64,000 bases of DNA from Argyresthia goedartella (taxonomy: Eukaryota; Arthropoda; Insecta; Lepidoptera; Argyresthiidae), in contig OX463818.1 in assembly GCA_949825045.1 (NCBI GenBank), positions 36,844,906 through 36,908,905 on the forward strand. Direction: 5' to 3'. Both the position numbers and the translations under genes were made by a program. The notes below the pieces were generated by a model. That model had not been told where the DNA came from and ran no database searches. It saw only the letters and a list, made by a program, of their open reading frames with translations. Within the stretch, counting starts at the first letter, position 1. The number at the start of each line of letters is the position of its first letter. This document shows, piece by piece, positions 20,766 through 30,228 of the stretch.

Positions 20766-22333
20766 TTGAATATATCTTTGTGAGAGTATTCATCGTAGTG
20801 ATGGACGCGTAAAAACAAATGTGTGAACAAATGTTTGTCATTTGAAGTACTATAGCTACTTAGCAGCTCTCGTTCAATGTGGCGAATGTCAGGGTCACTT
20901 TTAGAAGTCGCCAAGATTTCGGAGCAGTATGGGACTGACTCATCAAGATCAATAGAAGTAGGATAAGCAATTAACTTGCACTTAGATTTAAGAAGAGATT
21001 CGTTATGCTCTTCTATCACAGTGTCATAAGATACAGAGGATTGACGACTATGTTGAAGGAATTTTTCGTATGACTCTAAGGACGAAGGGCTGAGGGAAGG
21101 ACTGTCTGTCGTATCTGTCGCTAGAAACAGGTTGCGAGACAATGCGTCTGCGTTGCAGTTTATTTTTCCTTTTTTATACTCGACTGTATAGTCAAAATTG
21201 GCTAGCTTTAAGCGCCAACGAATTAATTTTGAGCTGTGGTCAGTGCCACTACCATTGAGGATCCACAGTAATGGTTTGTGGTCCGTAACAATTTTAAAAT
21301 TGTAGCCGAATAAATAGGGTCTAAAAGTTTTAGTTCCAAATACGACAGCTAGAAATTCTTTTTCAGTGACGGAATAATTGCCCTCAGCTTTGTTGAGCGT
21401 CCTTGATGCGTAAGCGATAGGAAGGTCCTTTCCAACTTCACCTTGGGAAAGAATTGCAGAGATAGCATAGTTCGATGCGTCAGTAGTTAGGATGAACGGT
21501 TTAGAAAAATCTGGGTATTGTAGGATAGGTGCAGTGGTGATTTTTTGTTTGAGAGTATCGAAAGCTGTTTGTTGGGAAGTAGACCACACGAATTTAGCAT
21601 CCTTTTTTAAAAGGCTAGTCATTGGTTTGGTAATATGAGAGAAATGGTCGATAAAACGACGATAATAGCCTACAAGGCCGAGGAAACTTTTTATGTCCTT
21701 AGGACATTTTGGAATTGGGAAGTCGTTGACACATTGTACTTTCTTCGGATCGGGTTTCACTCCGTGGTCATTTATGATATGACCAAGATATTGCACTTCG
21801 CGACGTAGAAATTCGCTCTTATCGGGTTGTAATTTAAGGTTGTGTTCTCTGAGTCTAGTGAATACTAATTTAAGTTTTTGAATGTGTGTGTTGAGGTCAT
21901 GACTGAATATTACCACATCATCCATGTAGGTAAAACAATGAATTCCCTGCATTCCAGAAAGTACAATGTTGATAAGACGTTGAAAGGTGGAAGGAGAATT
22001 TCGTAACCCGAAGGGCATTCTGGTGAATTCGTAGTGACCAGCTACATCACCACAATTAGGGACAGAAAATGCAGTTTTTGGAACGTCGTTTTCAGACACC
22101 AAGATTTGGTGAAAAGATGAAGCGAGGTCAAGAGTCGAAAAATATTTACTGTGTCCCAATTGATCTAAAATATCTGTGATATTAGGAATTGGATAAGCAT
22201 CACCGATTGTGATGTCGTTAAGCTTTCGATAGTCGATGACTATGCGCCATTTCTTTTTACCGGACGCATCTAGTTTTTTGGGGACCACCCAAATAGGAGC
22301 GGACCAAGGTGACATGGAAGGGCGGATTATATT
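20766..22333 (-). pseudogene. pol: ERV-E pol, reverse transcriptase and RNase H part
   Basis: Open frame from after the TAA at 22336-22334. RT motifs: W-R-I-V-I-D-Y-R-K-L-N (near 22240), L-D-L-A-S-S-F-H-Q-I, M-P-F-G-L-R-N and the catalytic Y-M-D-D (near 21930). RNase H: T-T-D-A-S-N-Y-A-I (near 21475), F-L-A-V-V-F-G-T and T-D-H-K-P-L. The polyprotein then runs into LINE-F at about 20765. The RT would copy genomic RNA in cytoplasmic particles. Same frame as the protease part, so the TAA is the only break before the insertion. Confidence 0.92.
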
Positions 22334-23755
22334 TTAATCTAGCATAGATTTAATTTGATCGGCTACCTCCTTTTTATGAAATTCGGGAAAACGATATGTT
22401 TTGGCATGAATTGGTACTTGGGAGGTAGTCCGTATTTCATGTTGCAGTGTTGAGGTAGCTGTGAGATGATCGCCATTGAGATAAAATATATCATTGAATT
22501 CGGTACATAGGTTGCTCAGTTTCAGCTCCTCTTCATGGTTCATGTGTTCACACCTAAGTAAATCTTGAATACGATTTTCGCGACTTGAATCGGAGGTAGA
22601 TAAGTATGAATACTGAGTAGAGGTCGAGTCCGGCAAGTTGGATTTTGTCTCCATGATTTCGGATACAGGTTCTAAAGTGAATTTAAGATTTTGAAGGACG
22701 ACCTCTCTTTGGGAGGTATTTACAACTGACAGTTTGACCATTTCGTTTGCTTGGACATGGACAAGGCATTTTGAAAAATAAACATTAGGATATTCTTTGA
22801 TATTAGTTGTAAGAATCAACCCTTCTTTGAGTCGGGGGTTGGTAACATGACATTCGATAAACATTTCACTTCTTGGAGGAACAACGTAAGTTGGATCGGA
22901 AGTTTTTATATCAAAATAAAGGTTGGGGTCATCAAGGATTATTAATTTTGACTTAGAATATTCTACAGACGCTTTGCAGGCGTCTAGGAAATCGTTTCCG
23001 AGAATACCATCGTAGAAATTTAGGCCTACATTATCTACTACGTGGTAATTTTGTGGGAACTGCAATTGATTATGTAATTTGAGGGACAAGGGAAATGTAC
23101 CCAGTGTACTAGAATACGAATTTACATCATTGATGCCTTTAATTTTGACAATTTCATCTGAAAGTTGGGGTAGTTCTGGAAGAGATGACTTTTTGAGGAT
23201 ACAGATCGAACTTCCTGTATCTATAAGCAAACGAATTGGTTTGTCAGTGTGTGAGGTCTCGATTTCGATGTATGGTAAATTAGGCCTTTTAGATTTAAAA
23301 ATATCGTATATGAGGCCTTCCGATTCAAGTTGAGAATGTTGAGAAGTTATTTCATTGAATAAAGAGTCAGCGTTAGAAGTCCATCCTGAGGTGCAACCCG
23401 ATTCAGTGTTTGAATAAGAAATAGGAGTAGGCTGACCATCAGGCATATAATTTAGTAGGGACTTTGAGTCAGAGTTGGAAGTCCATCCTGAGGTACAACC
23501 TGGTTCAGATTTTGAACGAGAAATAGGAGCAGCTTGACCTTCAGGAATATGATTTAGAAGGGACTTGGATATTTTATTTTTCGTCCATCCAGCGTTACAG
23601 TCCGAGTTAAGATTCAGTGATAATTTAGAAATAGACTGCTCAGCTGGATTAAAATACAGTGGGGACATCGATTTAGTATGTTTATTTAATTTTGTGCCAA
23701 TAACTCTTTTGGGTTGGCGGCGACACGAGTACGCAACCCCATTTACGCGTTTAAA
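22334..23755 (-). pseudogene. pol: ERV-E pol, N-terminal and protease part
   Basis: The -1 frame is open from the shift site (23755) to TAA at 22336-22334. The N-terminal part contains two imperfect repeats of about 32 residues (G-C-T-S-G-W-T-S-N, near 23500 and 23395). The protease motif is L-L-I-D-T-G-S-S (near 23220), with a second-half motif I-L-G-N-D-F-L-D (near 23000). The first Met in frame is at 23668, but expression as a gag fusion is expected. The enzyme would mature gag-pol in the particle. The TAA is a single in-frame nonsense codon just before RT. Confidence 0.88.
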
Positions 23756-24711
23756 TCACTGTCAGACGTAGAAGTGTAAGGCTCGAGTTCGCCAAGCCCA
23801 TCATCGATTTCAACGCATTTAGTGGCTTCAAACGAAGAAGCTTTACGATTTTCATTGAATTGCCGTTTGCGGCATTGAGAAATATGGTGACCCTTGTTTT
23901 TACAGTAGGAACAAACAGGGACCTGCGACGAACTCGGAGCTGCGTTGTTCGAAGATGGGTTTTTCGAATATGTTGTATTATTATTCGATGCATGCTGTCT
24001 ACGTTTTAGATAACATTCAGACTCGGAATGTCCGGGTTTGTTACATATTTTGCAAACTGGGCTTTTGGCCTTTGTCGTTTGGAAAAATTGATTTTGAATT
24101 TTTTCTTCCTGGAGAGCAACGTTGACAGCAGCATTTAAATTCTTAGGTTCTCTGCACCTAACGATTGTACTCAGTCGAGGGTTCAGCCCGAGTGTAAATG
24201 TGAATAGAGCCAAATCTTCGGTCATAGCTATTCGACCGACTAACTCCTTTTTCAAACTCTCGGAGTTATGAATTTCCGATTGCAGTGCTGTTAAACAGGT
24301 CTCAATCCTGAGCGCAAACTGATCAACGGTTTCATTATTTAGTTGTTTGCAATTTTGCAGATCCAGAAGTAAGTGATTATAATGTTTCCTTTCGCCAAAA
24401 TTTTGGCGGAGGAAATTTTTAAGATCATCAAATTTTTCAAAAATCTTATTAGAGCAGGCAATTTGCGGCTTTCCTTCTAATTTTGCGATTATAAATTTCA
24501 GTAACAATTCTTTTTGGTTTCCTTTTGCCAGGTCGAGAGCATTTTGACAATTCGTCAAAAATGCGGGGAGAGTTTCTCTCTCTCCTTTGTAAGGGTTAAT
24601 GAAAGCACATAATGTCTGTATTGGGAATGGTTCGGTATCGGCATTGGCAATTACGTTAATTTTTGGAATTGTTTTCTCAGTTCTACTCTCAGGGGTAGAT
24701 GGGCTCGCCAT
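23743..24711 (-). CDS. gag: ERV-E gag
   Basis: 322 codons from ATG 24711-24709 (an upstream TTG at 24729 is also in frame, but the ATG is the natural start) to TAA 23745-23743; no break. The middle is a helical capsid-like region (F-I-N-P-Y-K-G-E-R; L-G-L-N-P-R-L-S). Two zinc knuckles of the form C-x2-C-x4-H-x4-C lie near the C-terminus, C-K-I-C.. (near 24055) and C-S-Y-C.. (near 23910). Gag forms the particle and packages RNA. The end overlaps pol at the shift heptamer. The intact frame agrees with the young LTRs. Confidence 0.92.
   Translation of the reverse strand: MASPSTPESRTEKTIPKINVIANADTEPFPIQTLCAFINPYKGERETLPAFLTNCQNALDLAKGNQKELLLKFIIAKLEGKPQIACSNKIFEKFDDLKNFLRQNFGERKHYNHLLLDLQNCKQLNNETVDQFALRIETCLTALQSEIHNSESLKKELVGRIAMTEDLALFTFTLGLNPRLSTIVRCREPKNLNAAVNVALQEEKIQNQFFQTTKAKSPVCKICNKPGHSESECYLKRRQHASNNNTTYSKNPSSNNAAPSSSQVPVCSYCKNKGHHISQCRKRQFNENRKASSFEATKCVEIDDGLGELEPYTSTSDSDLNA
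23749..23755 (-). promoter_or_regulatory. -1 frameshift site U UUA AAC at the gag-pol overlap
   Basis: On the minus strand TTTAAAC sits in the gag frame as T-TTA-AAC, the canonical X-XXY-YYZ phase. The pol frame has a TGA only three bases upstream of it, so the shift must be here. About nine bases downstream GGGTTG (near 23740) can pair with CAACCC (near 23714). The gag stop follows at 23745. Confidence 0.85.
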
Positions 24712-24780
24712 CTCGAGGAGGACTTTCAAAGAGTAAAGGGCTTAGAAAAATGATATCTCAAGCAGTTAATAGAACGTTTT

Positions 24781-24815
24781 ACTCACAGAAGCGCGACCGC
24801 GAGCACAATTTTCAT
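24781..24815 (-). promoter_or_regulatory. Candidate env leader mini-exon and splice donor
   Basis: ATG at 24815-24813, nine codons rich in hydrophobic residues plus two bases, then GTGAGT at 24786-24781. The exon ends at 24787 in phase 2. The env acceptor at 18381 supplies the missing base, so the join is in frame and would give Env a hydrophobic N-terminal signal. The intron would span 18381-24786 and remove gag and pol, as in known errantivirus env messages. Confidence 0.6.
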
Positions 24816-24984
24816 TCTGGCTAAAGACGATCCAGAGCGCTGGCTACGGCTTGGACCCGACGAACTGAAGGTGGCAGAGACGAAGCAGAGTTGGTTCTTC
24901 CTACCAGCCAAGGACCATCCAGGGCACTGGTTGTGGCCTGGACCCGACGAACAGAAGGCGGCAGACAACAACGTAGAAATGGTC
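24811..24984 (-). repeat. Imperfect 87-nt tandem repeat in the ERV-E leader
   Basis: TGGACCCGACGAAC at 24852 recurs at 24939, 87 bp on, with similar flanks on both sides. On the minus strand both copies read S-A-x-F-x-S-S-G-P-x-x-x-Q. The candidate env start codon lies in one copy. Confidence 0.65.
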
Positions 24985-25153
24985 CTTCACACCAGGAGGA
25001 CCAAAATTTGGTTGGGAATAGAAGATGACGGTAGTTGTTATCACTATATTATTGGTCTGATACAACACCGGAGACACGGATGAAATTCACTACTTCCCGA
25101 CGATGCAACGCGAGAATACAGGATGCTGGTCTTATCGAAGTTATTTTCCAGCT

Positions 25154-25171
25154 ATCCCACTTCTGACACCA
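25154..25171 (-). other. ERV-E primer-binding site
   Basis: Minus strand TGGTGTCAGAAGTGGGAT, directly at the LTR edge. It fits the 3' end of a tRNA-Leu (from memory of insect tRNA-Leu ends). The same 18 bases occur at 30206-30223 in Gyp-J. Confidence 0.8.
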
Positions 25172-25382
25172 CTATTACGGAGTGGGTTGGAGAGCGGATT
25201 TTAAAAAACAGTTTTTAATATCACCTATTTATTTTACTCAAAATATAGTAGAAATACAGAAGAAAATACGTCTTTACTTGAAGGTGATCAAAACCGGTCT
25301 ACAAACTTTTCCACAAAGCGCGGTGCCGCGGATTATGACAAAATAACCGAAAATATCATATTGCATTGCTTGAAATGCAATG
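25171..25382 (-). repeat. ERV-E 5' LTR, truncated
   Basis: 212 bp equal to 16068-16279. The 64 bp matching 16280-16343 are absent; the sequence changes at 25383 to Gyp-G pol. The breakpoint is in the right arm of the LTR inverted repeat. Confidence 0.9.
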
Positions 25383-27590
25383 ATGCTGCGGGGACTGGAT
25401 TTCTGCTACAGTTACCTTGACGATTTCTTGGTCTTCTCAAAGGACCACAAGACGCATGAAGCACATTTACGGCGACTGTTCAACAGGTTGCAGGAGTATG
25501 GGATGGTGATCAACACCTCCAAGTGCCACTTCGGAGTGGAAGAGGTAACCTTCTTAGGATACCGTATATCTGCAAACGGTACCAAACCACTACCTGCCAA
25601 GGTGGCAGCCATCCAGGACTTCCCAACGCCGACGAACGTGAGGGAACTCAGGAGATTCTTGGGTATGCTTAATTTTTACAGACGGTTCATCCCTAATGCA
25701 GCCGTACACCAGGCTCCCCTGAATTCTCTCCTCACAGGTTCTTTTAAAGGTTCCCATCCAATCAACTTTACCCAGGAAGAACAAGTTGCCTTCGAAAGGT
25801 GCAAAGCAGGTTTGTGCGATGCGGCACTGCTGGCTCATCCAGATGCATTGGCAAAATTATGCATCGTCACTGATGCATCAGACGTGGCTATGGGTGCTGT
25901 GCTGCAGCAGCTGAAGGACGGCGCCTGGGAACCTCTCTCATTTTTCTCGCGTAAACTGACGTCACCACAGCGTAAGTACTCTCCTTACGATAGGGAACTT
26001 TTAGCCATATACGAAGCTATAAAGTATTTTAGGCACATGGTAGAAGCACAAGACTTCATTGTCTATACCGACCATAAACCTTTGTGCTTCGCATATAGCT
26101 CTCGTAAAGATAATTGTTCCCCGAGGCAGTTCCGACATTTAGATTTTGTGTCACAATTTACGACAGACATCAGGCACATATCAGGAAGAGACAATGTCGT
26201 AGCTGACACTCTGTCACGAGTCGAGGAAATCACGCAGCCTGTTGACTACAGTAAGTTAGCTACGGCACAAAACACCGACTCTGAGCTACGCCTTCTTCTG
26301 AGCAGTAGCAGCTCACTGTGCCTGAAGAAAGTGAATGTGCCCGGAACTACTGTCGACCTTTACTGCGAGGAGAAAGAGGAGAAGGTAAAGCCCTATGTAC
26401 CAAAGGAGCTCAGGCAGCAGATTATCGAGAGCCTTCACTCTCTAAGCCATCCAGGAGCAAATGCCACTGCCAGGTTGATTGCGGAGAGGTACGTTTGGCC
26501 AGGGGTACGCAAAGACTGTCGAGAGTGGACCCGAAGTTGTCTGGCTTGCCAGCGCTGTAAGGTCACTCGTCACGTCTCATCACCCTTAAGCACGTTCAAG
26601 CTGTCGCATACCAGGTTCCAGAATATCCACATTGACCTCATAGGACCACTACCACCTTGTCAAGGGTTCAAGTACTGCCTCACTGCCATCGACCGTTTCA
26701 CACGTTGGCCTGAAGCAGTACCACTGCAAGACATATCAGCCGAGACGGTCGCTAAAGCGCTGTTGCACGGTTGGATTGCTCGCTTCGGATGCCCAATTGA
26801 CATTGTCACCGACAGAGGTCAACAATTTGAGTCGACGCTATTCCAGCAGCTGGCAAAACTGGTAGGATTTCGGCGTAAGCGCACTACTGCGTATCACCCT
26901 GCCTGTAACGGACTCGTGGAACGTTTCCACAGGCAGCTGAAGGCAGCTATAAAGTGCCACGCTGACAGCAGTTGGGTTGAAGCACTCCCTCTAGTCCTGC
27001 TAGGAATCAGAGCCGCATATAAGGAAGACCTTCAAGCCTCTGCGGCAGAATTGGTTTACGGTGAGACTCTTAGGTTGCCCGGAGATTTCTTTGATCACGA
27101 GACTCACGCCACCACGGATGTTACAGACTACCTGTCCCGACTTCACATGTTTGCTAGGAATCTGAAACCAGTGCCAGGTACTCGTCACGTGGGACGTCGG
27201 CCGATTTTTGTCTTTAAAGATCTAGCAGCAGCAACTCATGTTTTCCTTAGGGATGACACAGTCGGTGGGGCGTTAAAACCAGCATACACTGGCCCACATA
27301 AAGTTTTGAGGAGAGATCCCAAGGTGTATCGGTTAGCAGTCAATGGTAAGGAAATGACAGTATCTATAGATCGGTTAAAGCCGGCCTACGTACTGCATGA
27401 CACACACACCACTAGCACTCAACCGGATACACAAACACACACTCACAACACAAAAAACGTCACAAACACTTCATCAGCGCCACCAATCCCAGCAAACACC
27501 ACCACACCTACAACCAGAACCGAAGATAATGACACCAGGCGGACGCGATCAGGCCGCGTTGTCCGGTTCCCTAACTATTATCGCCTATGA
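25380..27590 (+). pseudogene. Gyp-G pol: end of reverse transcriptase, RNase H, integrase
   Basis: 736 codons without a break, but the N-terminal half of RT, protease and gag are missing; the ATG at 25380 comes from the ERV-E LTR. RT catalytic Y-L-D-D near 25413. RNase H T-D-A-S-D-V-A (near 25870) and T-D-H-K-P-L. Integrase: zinc domain H-S-L-S-H-P-G-A and C-L-A-C-Q-R-C, core D in H-I-D-L-I-G-P (near 26635), D in V-T-D-R-G-Q (near 26810) and E in G-L-V-E-R-F (near 26915). The tail ends R-S-G-R-V-V-R-F-P. Such C-termini are common in Ty3/Gypsy pol of insects. The frame is surprisingly clean for a fragment. Confidence 0.9.
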
Positions 27591-27610
27591 TGGTCTCTGG
27601 AGGGGGGTGA

Positions 27611-28330
27611 TGTGGCGTTAATTCAGTGTATGTCACTAAATCTTAATTTAAAATAGTTAAATTTAGTACATCAATATTTATTACTGAATGTTATTTATCA
27701 ATCGCAATCCGTTATGCAAAATTTACATTAACATGTTTATAATAATAAAATCAATGTTAATAATCTAGTCTTAATAATCTAATTAAATATTGTTAATAAT
27801 AAAATAATAATATACAAATATGATAATACTAACTTAATAATAATAATTTAATAGTAGTAATTTTTAAGTGCATAATGCATCCACTTATGTTGAATCATAA
27901 ATGTCACTTTGCATTATATAAACTTTAATATATTTTGTACGTTGAAGCGGACAAGCGCACCGTTTTTTATTAGTAGATAGGAGCGCGCACTGCAACCGCC
28001 TACGTCACGGTATAACCTGTCGGCGCGCTCGCCTCCTCCGGAGTATGCGCGGCCGCCGCCGGACAGTGAGCTTAATGATACGACGCGAGACGCATGTCGC
28101 TCTGTTCCGCCGCTTTTGCTTACGCTCCGCTATCGAAATTACTTATGCGCCTAATATCAACCGCTGTGCTTGTTCCTTCTCTTTCCATTTCTCCTTCTAA
28201 GACTGTGCTTGACTATATGTACTGTGTGCTATACGTCGCTTTGAAATAAACTGTTAAACAGTGTTCTTGTTTACATTCACCGCGACCCGCACTATACTCA
28301 AGTGTTGCGTAGGCACCAGCCTACCAAACT
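27611..28330 (+). repeat. Gyp-G 3' LTR, right end approximate
   Basis: GGAGGGGGGTGA (27599-27610) is the purine tract; TGTGGCGTTAATTC at 27611 starts the LTR. AATAAA is at about 28245. The end near the CACCA at about 28318 is a guess. The interior is AT-rich (27640-27900), then GC-rich, with no coding frame. Confidence 0.6.
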
Positions 28331-28398
28331 TCTATGGGTATATTCAATGACCTGAACTAAATAAATAAATAAAATAAAAAATAAATAATGCGCCGATA
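28331..28398. repeat. Simple A/T-rich (AAAT)n stretch
   Basis: AAATAAATAAATAAAATAAAAAATAAATAA at 28359-28388, between Gyp-G and Gyp-H. Confidence 0.7.
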
Positions 28399-29290
28399 GT
28401 GTACCAGTGCATCATCAGTACAACTTTAAAGGACCTTATATCCACGGGAAAAGTCTTGGTCTATATTGATGACTGTCTAATCGTAACCACTTCTATCGAG
28501 GAAGGTTTACAAACCCTAAGCGAAGTCTTGTCTGTGTTGATCAAAGCAGATTTTTCGATAAAACTTAAAAAATGCGCATTCTTATGCACCGAGATCGAGT
28601 ACTTAGGTCGAGTAATTTCGAACGGCGAGGTTCGACCAGCCATGGGTAAAATTAACGCTCTTGCTAACTCCCCCACTCCTCAAAACGTCAAACAAGTAAG
28701 ACAGTTTTTAGGGCTTGCAGGTTACTTTCGCAGATATATTGCCAATTATTCGACCAAGACTGCCGGCATTGCGCGTTTGACGAGAAAAGACGTCGATTTT
28801 TATGGAGTGCCGAGTGCGAGCATGCCCGACAAGACATAATCAAAATATTGACAAGCGAACCGGTACACGCAATATTTGACTCCAATTTACCAACCGAAGT
28901 CCACACGGATGCGAGCAGGTACGGGGCGGTTCTCCAGCAGGTTCATAAGGATAGTACTCGGCGTGAAGTAGCTTATTACAGCCAAGTTACGAAGGTGCTG
29001 ATCAGAAGTACCATTCTTATGAGCTAGAAACCCTGGCTGTGGTGAAAGCCTTAAAACACTTCAGGCATTATCTTATAGGTATAGAGTTTGTCGTTATCAC
29101 GGATTGAATGCTTTGAAAGCCACCCAAAATAAAAGAGATCTATATTAAGTGATCGCGGACGCATGTTTGAGGCAGCAGGCTTCACGACATGGATGCATGT
29201 GCTTGGCGTGCAACTTCATCATATAACGCCCGAAATGCACAATGCTAATGGCCAAGTCGAGCGTTACGTACGAACGGTACTTAATATTGT
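28399..29290 (+). pseudogene. Gyp-H: Ty3/Gypsy pol scraps (RT, RNase H, integrase)
   Basis: An open piece (28399-28839) has RT Y-I-D-D (near 28464), L-G-R-V-I-S-N-G and F-L-G-L-A-G-Y-F-R-R-Y. RNase H wording (H-T-D-A-S-R-Y-G-A-V-L-Q, near 28903) follows in another frame and ends near 29105. Then integrase wording starts abruptly: L-S-D-R-G-R-M-F-E (near 29145) and N-A-N-G-Q-V-E-R-Y (near 29250). The stretch between the RNase H and integrase catalytic regions is deleted. No LTR was found. Confidence 0.8.
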
Positions 29291-29299
29291 TACGCCGGT

Positions 29300-29530
29300 A
29301 GGTTAGGTCAAAAACTTTGAACGTCAATTTCAGTCCTTTAGAGGCGTTTTCAGCAGGCTGAAAAGTAATTTCAGGCCGTTTCAGAAGTTGCACTATCACA
29401 TATCTAAAGATCAAAATTTCATCCAAGTTGCCGTCGTTTTCAGGCGCCTGAAACATGTTTTCAGTCCGTTTCAGGGCACCCTCTATCAGATGACGCCATA
29501 ACCTGAAAACTCGTTTCATCATCATCTAAG
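29300..29530. repeat. TTTCAG-rich stretch with two palindromes
   Basis: TTTTCAGC-AG-GCTGAAAA at 29347-29364 and the perfect 16-mer TTTCAGGCGCCTGAAA at 29438-29453; TTTCAGNCCGTTTCAG occurs twice (about 29370 and 29459). No coding evidence; the minus-strand frame here looks like a shadow. Confidence 0.6.
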
Positions 29531-29535
29531 TCATC

Positions 29536-29984
29536 TCACGCACCCCTTCTGGGGCGTGGGGAGTCGGGGTCAGGTCGACGGACCTCTTCCCGAAGAATCG
29601 CCTCTGTCCACTTCTGTGGACAGGTCATCGGATGGCCCCTGCGGGCGGTGGTCTTCATGTGGCGCTGGTATGCAGTGGGTGATCGCCGGCTAGGCAACCA
29701 GGTCGCGTGGCAGGCGGCGGCGGTCGGGCGGGCGCGCGTGGTGCGGCGCCAGTTCGGCGATGTGCGGAAGATGTGATGCATCCGCACGCGCGAACATGCC
29801 CTTCGCCAGCCTCTGGACAAACTGGTCCACGGTTTCCCATCTTAGGTCCCTCTGGATTGTCGCGTTCCTCACGTAGCGGGGGGCGCCGACGATGGTACGC
29901 AGAGAGAGGTTCTCTTGGGCTCGGAATCTCCGTTTGTTCGTCTCCGAGTACAGGGCGTACCATGCCGGAGCCGCGTAGGTGAGT
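29536..29984 (-). pseudogene. LINE-I: Jockey-like RT C-terminal end, 5'-truncated
   Basis: Minus strand reads L-T-Y-A-A-P-A-W-Y-A-L from the border at 29984, then S-L-R-T-I-V-G-A-P-R-Y-V-R-N and L-A-K-G-M-F-A-R-A. This is the region after the RT thumb in Jockey-type LINEs. TAG at 29692-29690 closes the frame; a short tail with proline and arginine continues to about 29540. GC content is much higher than in the neighbours, so it comes from a different source family. Confidence 0.7.
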
Positions 29985-30203
29985 TAAAAGCTAGTTAGTT
30001 ACATTTTACCTGCGATCGAGTGCTAGTACAAGGATAATCGTAGAGAAAGACTCTTCGTGTGAATAGTGTGTGTGTTTTAATTAGTGGATTTTAAGTACAG
30101 TTCGTGTGAATTGTAAGTACGTAATTTAGGTAATAAAGTGAGTGTTTTATTTAGTGGATTAATTCGTGCTTTTCTATCAAATACGAACCCCACGCTCGTA
30201 ACA
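29985..30203 (+). repeat. Gyp-J 5' LTR, right end
   Basis: Ends ..CTCGTAACA at 30203, two bases before the primer site at 30206. The left end is cut by or hidden under LINE-I. No second copy was found in the window. Confidence 0.6.
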
Positions 30204-30205
30204 TT

Positions 30206-30223
30206 TGGTGTCAGAAGTGGGAT
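30206..30223 (+). other. Gyp-J primer-binding site
   Basis: TGGTGTCAGAAGTGGGAT, the same 18 bases as ERV-E 25154-25171, in the opposite orientation and in front of a different gag. Confidence 0.85.
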
Positions 30224-30228
30224 ATAAA

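Larger units (their letters stand above)
24712..25153 (-). other. ERV-E 5' leader with candidate env signal exon
   Basis: Between primer site and gag. It holds an imperfect 87-nt tandem repeat (about 24811-24984), a short frame starting ATG at 24815-24813, and a strong splice donor at 24786. The region is otherwise non-coding. Confidence 0.6.
16068..25382 (-). mobile_element. ERV-E: env-bearing Ty3/Gypsy endogenous retrovirus (errantivirus/TED type)
   Basis: On the minus strand: truncated 5' LTR, tRNA-Leu-like primer site, leader, gag, pol in the -1 frame, env, 3' LTR. The shared 212 bp of the two LTRs show no difference by eye, so the insertion is young. Pol is broken by one stop and by LINE-F. 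The 5' LTR stops at 25382 at the border with Gyp-G; the 64 bp that open the 3' LTR copy are missing there. The left border lies inside LINE-C. Family: an F-like env, a spliced env message and a 276-bp LTR are known traits of lepidopteran TED-type elements; the assignment is by motif only. Confidence 0.88.

Noticed and set aside
19640..20790. Target-site duplication around LINE-F
   Set aside because: Bases left of 19675 and right of 20765 do not match; only loose similarity was found.
20584..20841. Protein with N-S-N-S-N-S repeat at the end of ERV-E RT
   Set aside because: It is a translation of the LINE-F (TTTGAG)n tail, not ERV sequence.
29145..29525. Minus-strand frame of 126 codons
   Set aside because: It overlaps plus-strand integrase text and the TTTCAG repeats; no domain seen.
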